A stretch of DNA of 64,000 nt from VXNE01 sp965116625 (lineage in GTDB: Bacteria; Pseudomonadota; Gammaproteobacteria; Pseudomonadales; Azotimanducaceae): NCBI GenBank assembly GCA_965116625.1, contig OZ220717.1, forward strand, positions 3,844,001-3,908,000, read 5' to 3'. Both the position numbers and the translations under genes were made by a program. This document shows, in pieces, positions 9,653 to 18,572 of the stretch (position 1 is the stretch's first letter; every line of letters begins with the position of its first letter). Under the pieces are notes generated by a model that was not told the DNA's origin, ran no database searches, and worked only from the letters and a program-made list of their open reading frames with translations.

Positions 9653-11509
9653 TTGTCCAGACTCCCCGTCATCGTCGGTCTCGGAGGCATCAATGCCGCC
9701 GGCAGGGTGTCCTTTCACCACGCGTTCCGCCGCATCGTAATCGACGCGATCGGCGGCGACGCCGCCGCCGACACGTATGCCAGCCTCGCCGCGCTGATGC
9801 GGCTGAACGAAGATCCCGCGGAGCCGTCCACGCGCGAGTACATTCGCGACAACACCCTGATCCGGCGCATCGCGCTGTTCGATCCGGAGGACGTGACCCG
9901 CCACCGGCAGGCGACCATCAGCGCCGTCGATGGCCAGGGCATCAGGTTCGTTATCCCGAAGAGGCAGTTGCCCGACTGCATTCCACCGGGCTGGCGCGTG
10001 GAAACACTGGACAACCGGCGCGTTGCCGTGTGCGTCGAAGGAGACGCTTCGGTGCTCTTTCCCGAACGGACCGCATCGCGGGTCACGTCCGCCGGACAGG
10101 TCCCGACCGGGTTCAAACCCGGCCGGCTCTATGCCTCGCGCAGACACCCGCGGGGGCTGGAACTCGCCATGTTCGGCGCATCCGATGCCGTCCACTCCTT
10201 AGGGTTCGACTGGGGCGAACTGCGCGACCGGGTTCGCCCCGACGGTTTCGCCGTATACGCGGGCAGCGCCATGGGCCAGCTCGACGGCAACAGCAATGCC
10301 GGCCTGATGCAACTGCCCCTCACGGGCAGGCGCGTCAGCTCCAAGCATGTCGCCTTCGGGCTGCCGGAGATGGCGGCAGACTTCGTCAGCGCCTATACCG
10401 TCGGCAACCTCGGGGCGATCGGCGGCGTCATCGGCGCCTGCGCCACGTTCCTCTATAACCTGAGCCGCGCCGTGGACGAGATCCGCGCCGGACGGCTGCG
10501 GGTGGCACTGGTCGGCAGCGCCGAAGCGCCGGTCGTGCCGGAGATCATCGAGGGCTACCGCGTCATGGGGGCGCTGGCGGAAGACGAGGCGCTGATGGCT
10601 CTGGACGGCAGCGATACGGTGGACAACCGCCGCGCCTGCCGGCCGTTCGGCAACAACTGCGGCTTCACGGTGGCCGAAGGGGCCGTCTACGCCGTGGTCT
10701 GCGACGATGCGCTCGCGCTCGAACTCGGCGCCGACATCCACTGCGCGGCGCCCGCCGTCTACATCAACGCCGACGGCTTCAAGAAGTCCATTTCCTCACC
10801 GGGCGTGGGCAACTACATCACCGTGGCCAAGGCCATGTCCATGGCGCGCGCGATCCTCGGAGAAGACAGCCTGCGGCAGCGAACCTTCGTGCACGCGCAC
10901 GGCACCGGAACGCCGCAGAACCGTGTCACCGAGTCCCGCATCCTGGACGAGCTTGCGGGCGCCTTCGGCATCCGGCGGTGGCCGGTGGCGGCGGTCAAAT
11001 CCGTGCTGGGACACACCATGGCGCCGGCTTCCGGCGATCAGCTCGCCTGCGCGCTAGGCACGTGGGCCCACGGCTGGGTGCCCGGCATCACCACCATCGA
11101 CGCCATCGCCGACGACGTGTCCGATGCACACCTGCGTTTCGAAACCGGGCATTTCGAGCTTCCCGCCGAGGAAGTCGATGGCGTGTTCGTCAACTCGAAG
11201 GGGTTCGGCGGCAACAACGCAACCGGGCTGTTCCTCGCGCCCGCCCTCGCGCGCCGCATGCTGGAGAAAAAACACGGCAAGCGCGCGATGGCCTCCTACG
11301 CCAGGCAGAACGCCGCGGTTCGCGAACGGGCGCTGGCCTACGATGCCGCGATGACAAGGGGCGAGACCGAGATCATGTACGCCTTCGGCGAGGGAGTGAT
11401 CGACCCCGACGACCTCGGCCTGTCCGGGAGCGAACTGCGCGTGCCAGGGTACGCCCAACCGATTTCGCTGGACGCGGAGAACCCCTTTCCCGACATGACC
11501 GGCCAATAG
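9653..11509 (+). CDS. fabY: Beta-ketoacyl-ACP synthase FabY (initiation of fatty acid synthesis), TTG start
   Basis: A 618-residue ketosynthase of the FabY class, which in Pseudomonas aeruginosa condenses acetyl-CoA with malonyl-ACP in place of FabH. The N terminus SRLPVIVG-GGINAAGR and the length match FabY (about 630). This match fixes the start at a TTG; there is no better ATG and the ribosome site is weak. The nucleophile is in GACATFLYN, the first histidine in VHAHGTGTPQN and the second in SVLGHTMAPASG; NSKGFGGNNA closes the thiolase fold. A 41-bp repeat (11513-11553) follows its stop codon. Confidence 0.93.
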   Translation: MSRLPVIVGLGGINAAGRVSFHHAFRRIVIDAIGGDAAADTYASLAALMRLNEDPAEPSTREYIRDNTLIRRIALFDPEDVTRHRQATISAVDGQGIRFVIPKRQLPDCIPPGWRVETLDNRRVAVCVEGDASVLFPERTASRVTSAGQVPTGFKPGRLYASRRHPRGLELAMFGASDAVHSLGFDWGELRDRVRPDGFAVYAGSAMGQLDGNSNAGLMQLPLTGRRVSSKHVAFGLPEMAADFVSAYTVGNLGAIGGVIGACATFLYNLSRAVDEIRAGRLRVALVGSAEAPVVPEIIEGYRVMGALAEDEALMALDGSDTVDNRRACRPFGNNCGFTVAEGAVYAVVCDDALALELGADIHCAAPAVYINADGFKKSISSPGVGNYITVAKAMSMARAILGEDSLRQRTFVHAHGTGTPQNRVTESRILDELAGAFGIRRWPVAAVKSVLGHTMAPASGDQLACALGTWAHGWVPGITTIDAIADDVSDAHLRFETGHFELPAEEVDGVFVNSKGFGGNNATGLFLAPALARRMLEKKHGKRAMASYARQNAAVRERALAYDAAMTRGETEIMYAFGEGVIDPDDLGLSGSELRVPGYAQPISLDAENPFPDMTGQ

Positions 11510-11512
11510 CGT

Positions 11513-11553
11513 GCGCCACGGAACGGCGAACGGTGCCGATCAAGGCGCAGGAT
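11513..11553. repeat. Short intergenic repeat, copy 1
   Basis: About 75% identical over 41-42 bp to 51881-51922: shared blocks are GCGCC, GAACGGC, GTGCCGA, CAAGGC and CAGGAT. It can form a short CGGC/GCCG hairpin. It lies directly after the fabY stop, and its last bases include the ATG of the following glycosyltransferase. A third, weaker relative is at 42465-42510. Confidence 0.5.
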
Positions 11554-13282
11554 GACCCCCCGCAAGTCAGGGCGCTCGCGGCCGAAGCGTAGCGCCCCGC
11601 GCCGGGTGAGACCTGACCGCCCTGGCGCAGCATCGCCCACACTTACGTCACACGCGTTCCTCGAGACCTTCCTGCACCCCCACGCGGAAACCGGCAGGGT
11701 CTGGAAGTACCTCCCCCTCGTGCTCGCCCTGGCGTTCCTGGCGCGGGCGGCGGTTGCCCTCTCGGGCGACTTCACCCTGCACCCCGACGAGATCTTCCAG
11801 TACCTCGAGCCGGCGCACCGACTGGTGTTCGGGAACGGCGTGACGTACTGGGAGTACTACTACGGCGCCCGGGCCTGGTTCGTGCCGGGACTGGTCGCGG
11901 GCGTACTCAAGCTGTTCGACCTGATCGGTCTCGGTGAGCCGAGTTGGTACGTTGGCGGCGTCGAACTCGTGCTCTGCGCGATTTCACTGACGATCCCGGC
12001 GGGGATGTACTTCGTCGCGCGCAACCATTTCGGGGAGGCCGCCGCGCGCGTCGCCCTGCTCGCAGGCGCGTTCTGGTACGAACTGTGCGGGTTCGCGCAC
12101 AAGCCCATGACGGAGTTCATCGCCACCGGCCCGCTGCTGCTTGCGCTCTGGATCGCTGCCCGGCCTGGCCACATCGGACTCGCCGCCGGTCTGTGCGGGG
12201 TCCTCCTGACGGTGCTCGCCGCCGCCATCCGTCTGCAGTACGCGCCGCTGGCCATCGTGCTGTTCGCAATCGTGGTCCTGCGCGCGAAGCCGAGGCCTGC
12301 CCTGCTGATGGCGGGGGCCGCAGCGGTTCTCGCGGTCGGCGCGTTCGACGCCGTCACGTGGGACGCTGGCATGTTCCACTCCTACGTAACGAACATCCGC
12401 TTCAACCTCGTCATAGACCCGTTCCGCGCCGGCGAGAGCCCGGCGTGGCAGTACCTCGCCTGGCTGGTCACGGCGCACGGGGGCTTGAGCGTACTGTGCG
12501 TGGTCGGGGCGGCGTTCGCGCCGCGCCGGTACGCCCTGCTGCTGGCCCTGGTCGCGCTGATCGTCGGCATCCACTCCCTGCAGGCGCACAAGGAGTATCG
12601 GTTCGTGTTCGCCGCGGTGCCGCTGCTGATGATGATCGGGGCGGACCTCGCCGTTCGGCTCCACGGCCGCGGCCTCCGGGGCCGCACCGCGGCGTTCGCG
12701 GCAGGTGCCGCGTTCGCGTGCGTGTCGGCGGCGGGCATCCTGAACGCGCTGCCGGGCCAGGAAAGCGTTTACCGGGCCTGGTCGAGGGAGGCGGGCGGCT
12801 TCACGTTTCTTGGCGCGCGCGCCGGCCAGGACCCGATCTTAGCGGCGTATCGCTACCTGGCCAGCGAGCCAGGCGTCGGAGCCGTGTGGCAAGCCGACCG
12901 GTTCTATTTCAGCACGCCCGGCTACTATCACCTGCACCACGACATCCCGCTGTACGACCGCCACACGGGTGCCCGGTTTGTCCGCATGCTGCCGGCGGCC
13001 ATGGTGACCCACATTGTGACAGCCGACCCCGACGCTCACTTCCCCGACTTTTTCGAAGAGAAGAGATTCGGCGCGGTCCGCGTCCTCGGCGCCCGCACGC
13101 ACACACCGGTTCCACGTTGGCGGCAACATGTGCCGGTGCTGGTCACCCCCCGTCAATTCACGGTGCTGCGGCAAATTGACCCCCGCACGCCGTTCCGGCC
13201 GGTGGATGCCGGAATCCGGTTCGAACCCGGCGAATCTCCGTCCCCACCCGAGGGCGGGGCGTCGGACACGGAAGGACATTGA
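11552..13282 (+). CDS. GT22-type polytopic membrane glycosyltransferase (PIG-B/ALG12-like)
   Basis: A 576-residue multi-pass protein. After a basic N-terminal tail come a first membrane helix and the lumenal/periplasmic loop motif LHPDEIFQYLEPAHRL, the GT-C signature with the catalytic-type acidic residues. About eight to ten hydrophobic segments follow, then LQAHKEYRFVFAAVPLL, resembling the HKEERF motif of GT22 mannosyltransferases. The last ~150 residues are a soluble domain. It probably transfers a sugar from a polyprenyl-phosphate donor to an envelope acceptor; donor and acceptor are unknown. The ATG at 11552 lies within a small repeat, with AAGG 6-7 nt upstream as a possible ribosome site. 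Confidence 0.85.
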   Translation: MTPRKSGRSRPKRSAPRRVRPDRPGAASPTLTSHAFLETFLHPHAETGRVWKYLPLVLALAFLARAAVALSGDFTLHPDEIFQYLEPAHRLVFGNGVTYWEYYYGARAWFVPGLVAGVLKLFDLIGLGEPSWYVGGVELVLCAISLTIPAGMYFVARNHFGEAAARVALLAGAFWYELCGFAHKPMTEFIATGPLLLALWIAARPGHIGLAAGLCGVLLTVLAAAIRLQYAPLAIVLFAIVVLRAKPRPALLMAGAAAVLAVGAFDAVTWDAGMFHSYVTNIRFNLVIDPFRAGESPAWQYLAWLVTAHGGLSVLCVVGAAFAPRRYALLLALVALIVGIHSLQAHKEYRFVFAAVPLLMMIGADLAVRLHGRGLRGRTAAFAAGAAFACVSAAGILNALPGQESVYRAWSREAGGFTFLGARAGQDPILAAYRYLASEPGVGAVWQADRFYFSTPGYYHLHHDIPLYDRHTGARFVRMLPAAMVTHIVTADPDAHFPDFFEEKRFGAVRVLGARTHTPVPRWRQHVPVLVTPRQFTVLRQIDPRTPFRPVDAGIRFEPGESPSPPEGGASDTEGH

Positions 13283-13487
13283 TCTTCGAACTCACAGCCC
13301 GAAGGCACCCGAACCCCTGCCCGCCCGGGGCTCGGCACCGGGTGCAGTGACTCCATTGCGCGTTCCGACGGGCCACACTCCACGGTCCGCCAGTCAAGTT
13401 CGCTGATGCCGCCCTCCATCATCCTTGCGTTGCCCCGCAGTCCCTCCCAAACTTAGACACTCAAGAGATCATCAGGTGGAGGGCAGC

Positions 13488-15014
13488 ATGGCCATCGTCG
13501 AGACGCGATACGGCAAGGTGGAGGGTGCGCACATTGACGGAGTCCACCGCTTCAGGGCCATTCCCTTTGCGGCGCCTCCCGTCGGAGAGCGGCGCTGGCG
13601 CACGCCGGAACCCCCCAAGCCGTGGGCCGGCGTACGCGCCGCGGGCGGCGACTGGGGCACGCAGGCGTGGCAGGCGGCCCGCCCGGGCGAAGGTCCGCTG
13701 AAGTTCGTGTTCAACGCCGCCAACGCCGAGAAGCGCGACGAGGACTGCCTGCAGCTCAACGTCTGGACTCCTGGCCTCGACGACGCCAGGCGCCCGGTGC
13801 TGATGTGGATCCACGGGGGCGGTTTCACCGGCGGCACGGGGGCCACGCCGACCTACGACGGCGAGATCCTGTCCCGCCGCGGCGACGTCGTGGTGGTCAC
13901 GATCAACTATCGAATCGGCGCGCTCGGATTCCTCAACCTGAACGAGGTGACGGGCGGGCGCATTCCGTCTACCGGGAACGAGGGTTTGCTCGACCAGGTC
14001 GAGGCGCTCAAGTGGATACGCGACAACATCTCGGCGTTCGGCGGAGATCCCGGCAACGTCACCATCCTTGGCGAGTCGGCCGGCGCGGCGAGTGTCTGCG
14101 CACTGCTGGCGTTCGCGCCCGCCCGGGGACTCTTCCACCGGGCGATGCCGGTGAGCGGAGGGGGCAGCAGCGCGAACTCACTCGAACGTGCGGTCAGTGT
14201 CTCCGAGGCGTTTCTCGAGAAAGTCGGCCTGTCCGGGAACGATGTCGACAAGTTGCTGGCGCTCGATCCGGAGACCATTACGGATGCCGGGCTGGGATTC
14301 TCGATGCCGGACGGGCTCGGAAACTTCCGCTCGGTGATCGACGGCACCGACCTCAAGGCGATACCCGTCGACGCGGTTCGGGCCGGGGCAGCGGACGGCA
14401 TCTCGGTTTTCGCCGGCACGCAGCGGGACGAGTGGCGGCTCTTCACCTGCCGCAGTCCTCTGGCGGAGAACCTGGACGAGGCCGGACTGGTCGCCGAGGT
14501 TTCGAAGACCGTGGAGGACGCGCAGGGCCTCATCGAAGGGTTCCGGCGGATCCTCAAGTCACGCGGCCACTGGACCGATCCCGTGTCGGTGCTGGCGGCC
14601 ATCGAGACAGGCCGCCGGATGCGCATGCCCTCGATCCGCCTCTGCGAGGGCATCGCGGCACGCGGCAACCCGGCGTACCAGTACGTGTTCACCGCGGAAT
14701 CTCCGTGGGACGGCGGCATCCTGCGATCGTGTCACGCGATCATCATCGGTTTCATTTTCGGCACCCATGCCAAGAGCGACGAGAGCATCGAGTTCTTCGG
14801 CGGTGGTGAGGCCGAGGACACCCTCGCAGCGAACCTGCAGGACTCGGTGATCAACTTCGCGAGAACCGGCAATCCGCGAACGGAGGTGCTCGCCGACCTG
14901 GTACCGTACGTCGAGGAGACGCGCTCAACCGCCGTGTTCGGTCATCCAGCCCGGGTCGAGAATGCGCCGTTCGAAGAGGATCGCCTGCTCTGGGCGGAAC
15001 ATAACGTGGGTTGA
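13488..15014 (+). CDS. Type B carboxylesterase (alpha/beta hydrolase)
   Basis: A 508-residue carboxylesterase with the N-terminal signature FRAIPFAAPP, the oxyanion-hole stretch WIHGGGFTGG and the nucleophile elbow GESAGAASV. DCLQLNVW matches the second family signature, and a late histidine occurs in RSCHAIIIGFIFG where the family has the catalytic histidine. The start chosen has AGGTGGAGGG upstream; an in-frame start at 13425 lacks this. There is no signal peptide, so it is probably cytoplasmic. Substrate unknown. The 205 bp upstream hold no gene I can support. Confidence 0.9.
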   Translation: MAIVETRYGKVEGAHIDGVHRFRAIPFAAPPVGERRWRTPEPPKPWAGVRAAGGDWGTQAWQAARPGEGPLKFVFNAANAEKRDEDCLQLNVWTPGLDDARRPVLMWIHGGGFTGGTGATPTYDGEILSRRGDVVVVTINYRIGALGFLNLNEVTGGRIPSTGNEGLLDQVEALKWIRDNISAFGGDPGNVTILGESAGAASVCALLAFAPARGLFHRAMPVSGGGSSANSLERAVSVSEAFLEKVGLSGNDVDKLLALDPETITDAGLGFSMPDGLGNFRSVIDGTDLKAIPVDAVRAGAADGISVFAGTQRDEWRLFTCRSPLAENLDEAGLVAEVSKTVEDAQGLIEGFRRILKSRGHWTDPVSVLAAIETGRRMRMPSIRLCEGIAARGNPAYQYVFTAESPWDGGILRSCHAIIIGFIFGTHAKSDESIEFFGGGEAEDTLAANLQDSVINFARTGNPRTEVLADLVPYVEETRSTAVFGHPARVENAPFEEDRLLWAEHNVG

Positions 15015-15075
15015 GAAACTGGTGATCGCCGCGTCTTGCTGCCCGATCGCGACAGCATGGCGATCCAGGGATTGG

Positions 15076-15885
15076 TCAGTTTAGCGCCGTGGAACCGCTT
15101 GGCAGCGCATCCAGCCGCTTGCGGATGCGTCGGCGCATCTTGCCATGCGCCAGTTCCATGGCGCGCTCGAGTTCGCGCCGGGCCATGTCGAGAGACCCGA
15201 GCGACAGCCACAGGTCCGCCCGGTCCACGTGCAGCGAGAACGCGGTCGGGTGCAGGATGATCTGGTAGTCGGTCAGGTCGAGCGCTCGGGCGTGGTCGCC
15301 CCGCATGTTCGCCGCCAGGCGCAGGTTGTTCAGCATCCGGAGCACGATGTCCGAAGGCTCCGACGGACGGAACGCGGTATCGTCAACGACCCCGCGCCGC
15401 CCGTCGTTGCGTAGTTCCCGGCGCAACCATTTGAGGCAGTCCTGCTTGCTGGTCATTCGCATGGCGGTGGGATCGACCAGCCGGTTGTTGAGCGCGACCA
15501 GGAAACGTCTCGGAAAGTCGATACCCGTGGCCCGCACGTCGAGATGCGCCGCCGCACCGAGGATGACGACGCCGAGGCTGATGGGAATGCCCTCGCGATG
15601 GCGCAACACGTGCTCCAGCGCGCTGTTGCGGGACAGGTAGTAGCGCCGGGGAGACACGCCCCTGAATCCCTGGCTGTGCAGCGACTCCACCAGTGCCACC
15701 GGTCCCGCGTCCGTCCCTGCCACTTCCGCCAGGCGGCGCATCTCGGACCGGCACCAGCCCGCATCGGTGTCCGGATCGACCAGCCTGGATACCAGCAACG
15801 CGCCGTCCACGACGTCGTCACGGTGTTCCATGAAGTGCCGGAACTCGCCCGCCAACGGCGGCTCTTCCCCGCGAATATCGATCAT
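15076..15885 (-). CDS. SirB1-family protein: transglutaminase-like domain plus TPR region
   Basis: A 269-residue member of the SirB1/YchA family. The N-terminal domain has YYLSRNSALEHVLRHREGIP followed by ISLGVV, the conserved block of the family. The C-terminal ~90 residues (LRMLNNLRLAANMRGDHARALDL onward) form two to three TPR-like helical pairs. In enterobacteria the homologue sits by hemA-prfA-prmC, but here it is 37 bp downstream of a binding-protein gene, so the usual context is lost. Biochemical function is unknown; a peptidase or protein-binding role is only inferred from the fold. Confidence 0.88.
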   Translation of the reverse strand: MIDIRGEEPPLAGEFRHFMEHRDDVVDGALLVSRLVDPDTDAGWCRSEMRRLAEVAGTDAGPVALVESLHSQGFRGVSPRRYYLSRNSALEHVLRHREGIPISLGVVILGAAAHLDVRATGIDFPRRFLVALNNRLVDPTAMRMTSKQDCLKWLRRELRNDGRRGVVDDTAFRPSEPSDIVLRMLNNLRLAANMRGDHARALDLTDYQIILHPTAFSLHVDRADLWLSLGSLDMARRELERAMELAHGKMRRRIRKRLDALPSGSTALN

Positions 15886-15922
15886 GGAGCCGTCAGCCCC
15901 CGGAACACGTCCGCCGCCCGCT

Positions 15923-17134
15923 TCAGTAGCTGATGGACGTCTGGAGCTTCACCCAGCGGCCGTTCTGTACCTGGGACAGGGTCGACGAATCGACGCCCTT
16001 GTGGTCGTCCGGACCGAACGTCAGCACATTGCCGAAGATGTCCTCGTACTCCGTCAGCGACTCCAGGGCCTCGATCAGGCCTTCGCGGGTGAGGTCGCGG
16101 CCGGCGAGCTCGAGTCCCAGCACGGTGAGGTCCGCGGCACGTTTGCCGACCATCGCGGGCAGCCCGGGTATTTCGCCGAAACGCTCTTTGTACCGGTCGA
16201 ACCAGTCGCGCAGTTCCGGCGTCATCTCGTCGTCTTCGTAGATGATCGCGACCGGCGCGAAGGCATAGTAACCCTCCCCCGATCCGCTCTTCTGCTCGGC
16301 GATCACGCGCCCGAAGGCCGCTTCGTTGCCGACGAAGGCGACGTCCTCCCAGCCGATCTTGCGGGCCGTCTCCAGGATCAGGATCGTGTCGCGGTGGACC
16401 GTGCCCATCATGACCAGGTCGCAACCCGCGTTCCTGAGCCGCAGGACCGCCGCCGTGAACTCGCTCTCGGTCGGCTTGTGCGCCGAGGTATCGCCGATCT
16501 CGATACCCATCTCCGCCGCCTGGTCCCGAACGCCTTCGTAGATTTCCATCCCGTAGTCGGAGTCGTGGTAGATGGCGCACGGCGTGGTCTTGCCCTTCTC
16601 TTCCACGAAGTACTTCACCCCGGCGCGCATTTCCTCGTAGTAGAGGCCGATCTGGCTGATCATCAGCTTGCGGAACGGCTCGACCATGTCCCGGGAACCG
16701 CTGGACGGGAACAGGTTGGGAACGCCGGCGCGGAACTGCTGATCCAGTACCGCATTGTTGGTCTGGGTCCCTACGGCCCCGACCATGGCGAATATCTTGT
16801 CACGGTTGATCAGCTTGTTCGCCGCCGAGATCGCCCGCGGCACCTGGTAGCTGGTGTCCTCGACGACAAAGCGGATCTGCCGGCCGTGGATGCCGCCCGC
16901 TTCGTTGACCGCGTCGAACCGCATGCGCAACCCGTTGACGACGCCTACGCCCCATATGGCGATGGGGCCCGTCAGGTCGCTGTGCGTGCCTAGTACGATC
17001 TCCGTGTCGGTAACGCCCACCTGGGGCGGTGAAGGCGGCGGGGCGTCGGGCGCCGTCTCCGTGCTTTCCGGCGCGCCGCACCCGGCAATCGCCGTGATTC
17101 CAGACAGGAAGACAACCGTGATGGCCTGCCTCAT
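15923..17134 (-). CDS. Periplasmic lipoprotein of the branched-chain amino acid (Leu/Ile/Val) ABC binding family
   Basis: A 403-residue type I substrate-binding protein. The N terminus is a lipoprotein signal ending IAGC (C19), followed by a Ser/Pro-rich linker. EIVLGTHSDLTGPIAIWG and the FDAVNEAGGIHGRQIRFVVEDTSYQ region match the family. No permease or ATPase gene is near, so it may work with a distant transporter, or as a sensor-type or amide-sensing protein of the same fold. It is divergent from the GT-C gene at 17256 and 37 bp upstream of the SirB1 gene on the same strand. Confidence 0.9.
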   Translation of the reverse strand: MRQAITVVFLSGITAIAGCGAPESTETAPDAPPPSPPQVGVTDTEIVLGTHSDLTGPIAIWGVGVVNGLRMRFDAVNEAGGIHGRQIRFVVEDTSYQVPRAISAANKLINRDKIFAMVGAVGTQTNNAVLDQQFRAGVPNLFPSSGSRDMVEPFRKLMISQIGLYYEEMRAGVKYFVEEKGKTTPCAIYHDSDYGMEIYEGVRDQAAEMGIEIGDTSAHKPTESEFTAAVLRLRNAGCDLVMMGTVHRDTILILETARKIGWEDVAFVGNEAAFGRVIAEQKSGSGEGYYAFAPVAIIYEDDEMTPELRDWFDRYKERFGEIPGLPAMVGKRAADLTVLGLELAGRDLTREGLIEALESLTEYEDIFGNVLTFGPDDHKGVDSSTLSQVQNGRWVKLQTSISY

Positions 17135-17255
17135 CGCTCATCCCCTCTTCAAAGCGTCGAATGCGAAAAGCTTACGGGATGCGCCGCGCACGCGCCACGG
17201 CAGCGACGGTCCAGGAAGTGTGCGTCTGCGCGTCGCCGCCGTAGACTAGCCCGCA

Positions 17256-18572
17256 ATGCGCGCACTCCCATCTCCAGTCACCCCGTTCCAGACCCGGCAC
17301 CTCGTGGACGCCGCCGGCGCCTTCTGCGCGCTCGGCTACGCGATGCTTGCCTACCTGGCGCGGGACGCCGGCGAACCCGGCCTGCCGGCATTCTTCGGCA
17401 TCGTCGCATGGACCGGCATTCCGGTGTTCGCGCTGTACCTCCACGCCGTTCACCGAGGCGAGCCGATTCCGGTGGCGCGGCTGCTGTTCTGGGCCGTCGC
17501 GTTCCGGCTATGCGGACTCATCGGCGGACCCTTCTACGAGGACGACTTCTTCCGGTACCTGTGGGACGGCTACCGGTTCGCCACGGCGGGTACGCCCTAC
17601 GGCGTCAGTCCGGAGGCGTTCTTCCTGGACGAGACCGTGCCGTCGTCATTGCGGGCGGCGCTCGATCAGATCAACCACCCGGAGTTGCCGACGATCTACG
17701 GGCCGACCGCCCAGGCATTGTTCCTGCTCGGGTACTTCATCCAGCCCGGCAGCGTCGCCGCCCTGCAGGCACTCCTGATCGCCGTCGACCTGGCGGCGGT
17801 CGGCCTGCTGCTGCGGCTCGCGCCAGCCCGCAACGTCCTGCTCTACGCCTGGTGCCCGCTGGTGATCAAGGAGATCGCGTTCACGGCCCATCCCGACGGG
17901 CTCGGCGTGTGTCTGCTGCTGGCCGCCATCGTGCTCGCCACCAGGAACCGTGAACGATGGGCCGCCGTGTGCCTGGGCCTGGCGGTGGGGGCGAAGATCT
18001 TCGCATTGGTCCTCGCACCGCTCGTCCTGCTCCGCGCCCGGTTCACGGCATGGTGCTGTTTCGCAGGCACGCTCGCCGTGATTTACGTCCCGTTCGCCAT
18101 CCTGGGCGCCACCGAATTCGCGTCGCTCGCCGTGTTCGCGCGCGACTGGGAGTTCAACTCCGCCCTGTTCGGCGTGCTCACGGTCGGGCTCTCGCCCACC
18201 CAGGCGAAGGTCGTGCTCGGCGTCGCCTGCGGCACGTTATGGGTCTGGTACTGTCACCGCCTTCGCCGCGAGGACGTCGCGGTGCCGCGTGGCGACTGGG
18301 TCTACAGCGTATTTCTCGTTGCCGCACCGGTGATCAACGCCTGGTACCTGCTCTGGCTGTTGCCGTTCGCGGCCGTGTACCCGAGCCGCTGGGCGTGGAC
18401 CGCTTCGGTGGCCGTACTGCTTTCCTACGTCACCGGATTGACCCTCGGCGAGTACGGGATGCAGCCCTATGCTCAGCCCTGGTGGGTCAGGCCACTGGAA
18501 TTCGGCGCGATTGGCATTGCATTGCTCTGGGACGTCCTGCGCAACCAGCGTGACGCAACCGAAACGGGCTGA
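17256..18572 (+). CDS. GT-C fold membrane glycosyltransferase (polyprenyl-phosphate sugar dependent)
   Basis: A 438-residue protein with about ten to twelve membrane helices. The first periplasmic loop has FYEDDFFRYLWDGYRFATAGTPY, the acidic GT-C motif seen in bacterial and archaeal mannosyltransferase-like enzymes. HPELPTIYGP and VAAPVINAWYLLWLLPFAA are also typical of this group. It overlaps the downstream GT2 gene by 1 nt, so a coupled pair is likely: GT2 loads a sugar on polyprenyl phosphate and this enzyme transfers it outside. The ATG follows TAGACT by 8 nt without a Shine-Dalgarno, which suggests a leaderless or near-leaderless mRNA. Confidence 0.85.
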   Translation: MRALPSPVTPFQTRHLVDAAGAFCALGYAMLAYLARDAGEPGLPAFFGIVAWTGIPVFALYLHAVHRGEPIPVARLLFWAVAFRLCGLIGGPFYEDDFFRYLWDGYRFATAGTPYGVSPEAFFLDETVPSSLRAALDQINHPELPTIYGPTAQALFLLGYFIQPGSVAALQALLIAVDLAAVGLLLRLAPARNVLLYAWCPLVIKEIAFTAHPDGLGVCLLLAAIVLATRNRERWAAVCLGLAVGAKIFALVLAPLVLLRARFTAWCCFAGTLAVIYVPFAILGATEFASLAVFARDWEFNSALFGVLTVGLSPTQAKVVLGVACGTLWVWYCHRLRREDVAVPRGDWVYSVFLVAAPVINAWYLLWLLPFAAVYPSRWAWTASVAVLLSYVTGLTLGEYGMQPYAQPWWVRPLEFGAIGIALLWDVLRNQRDATETG

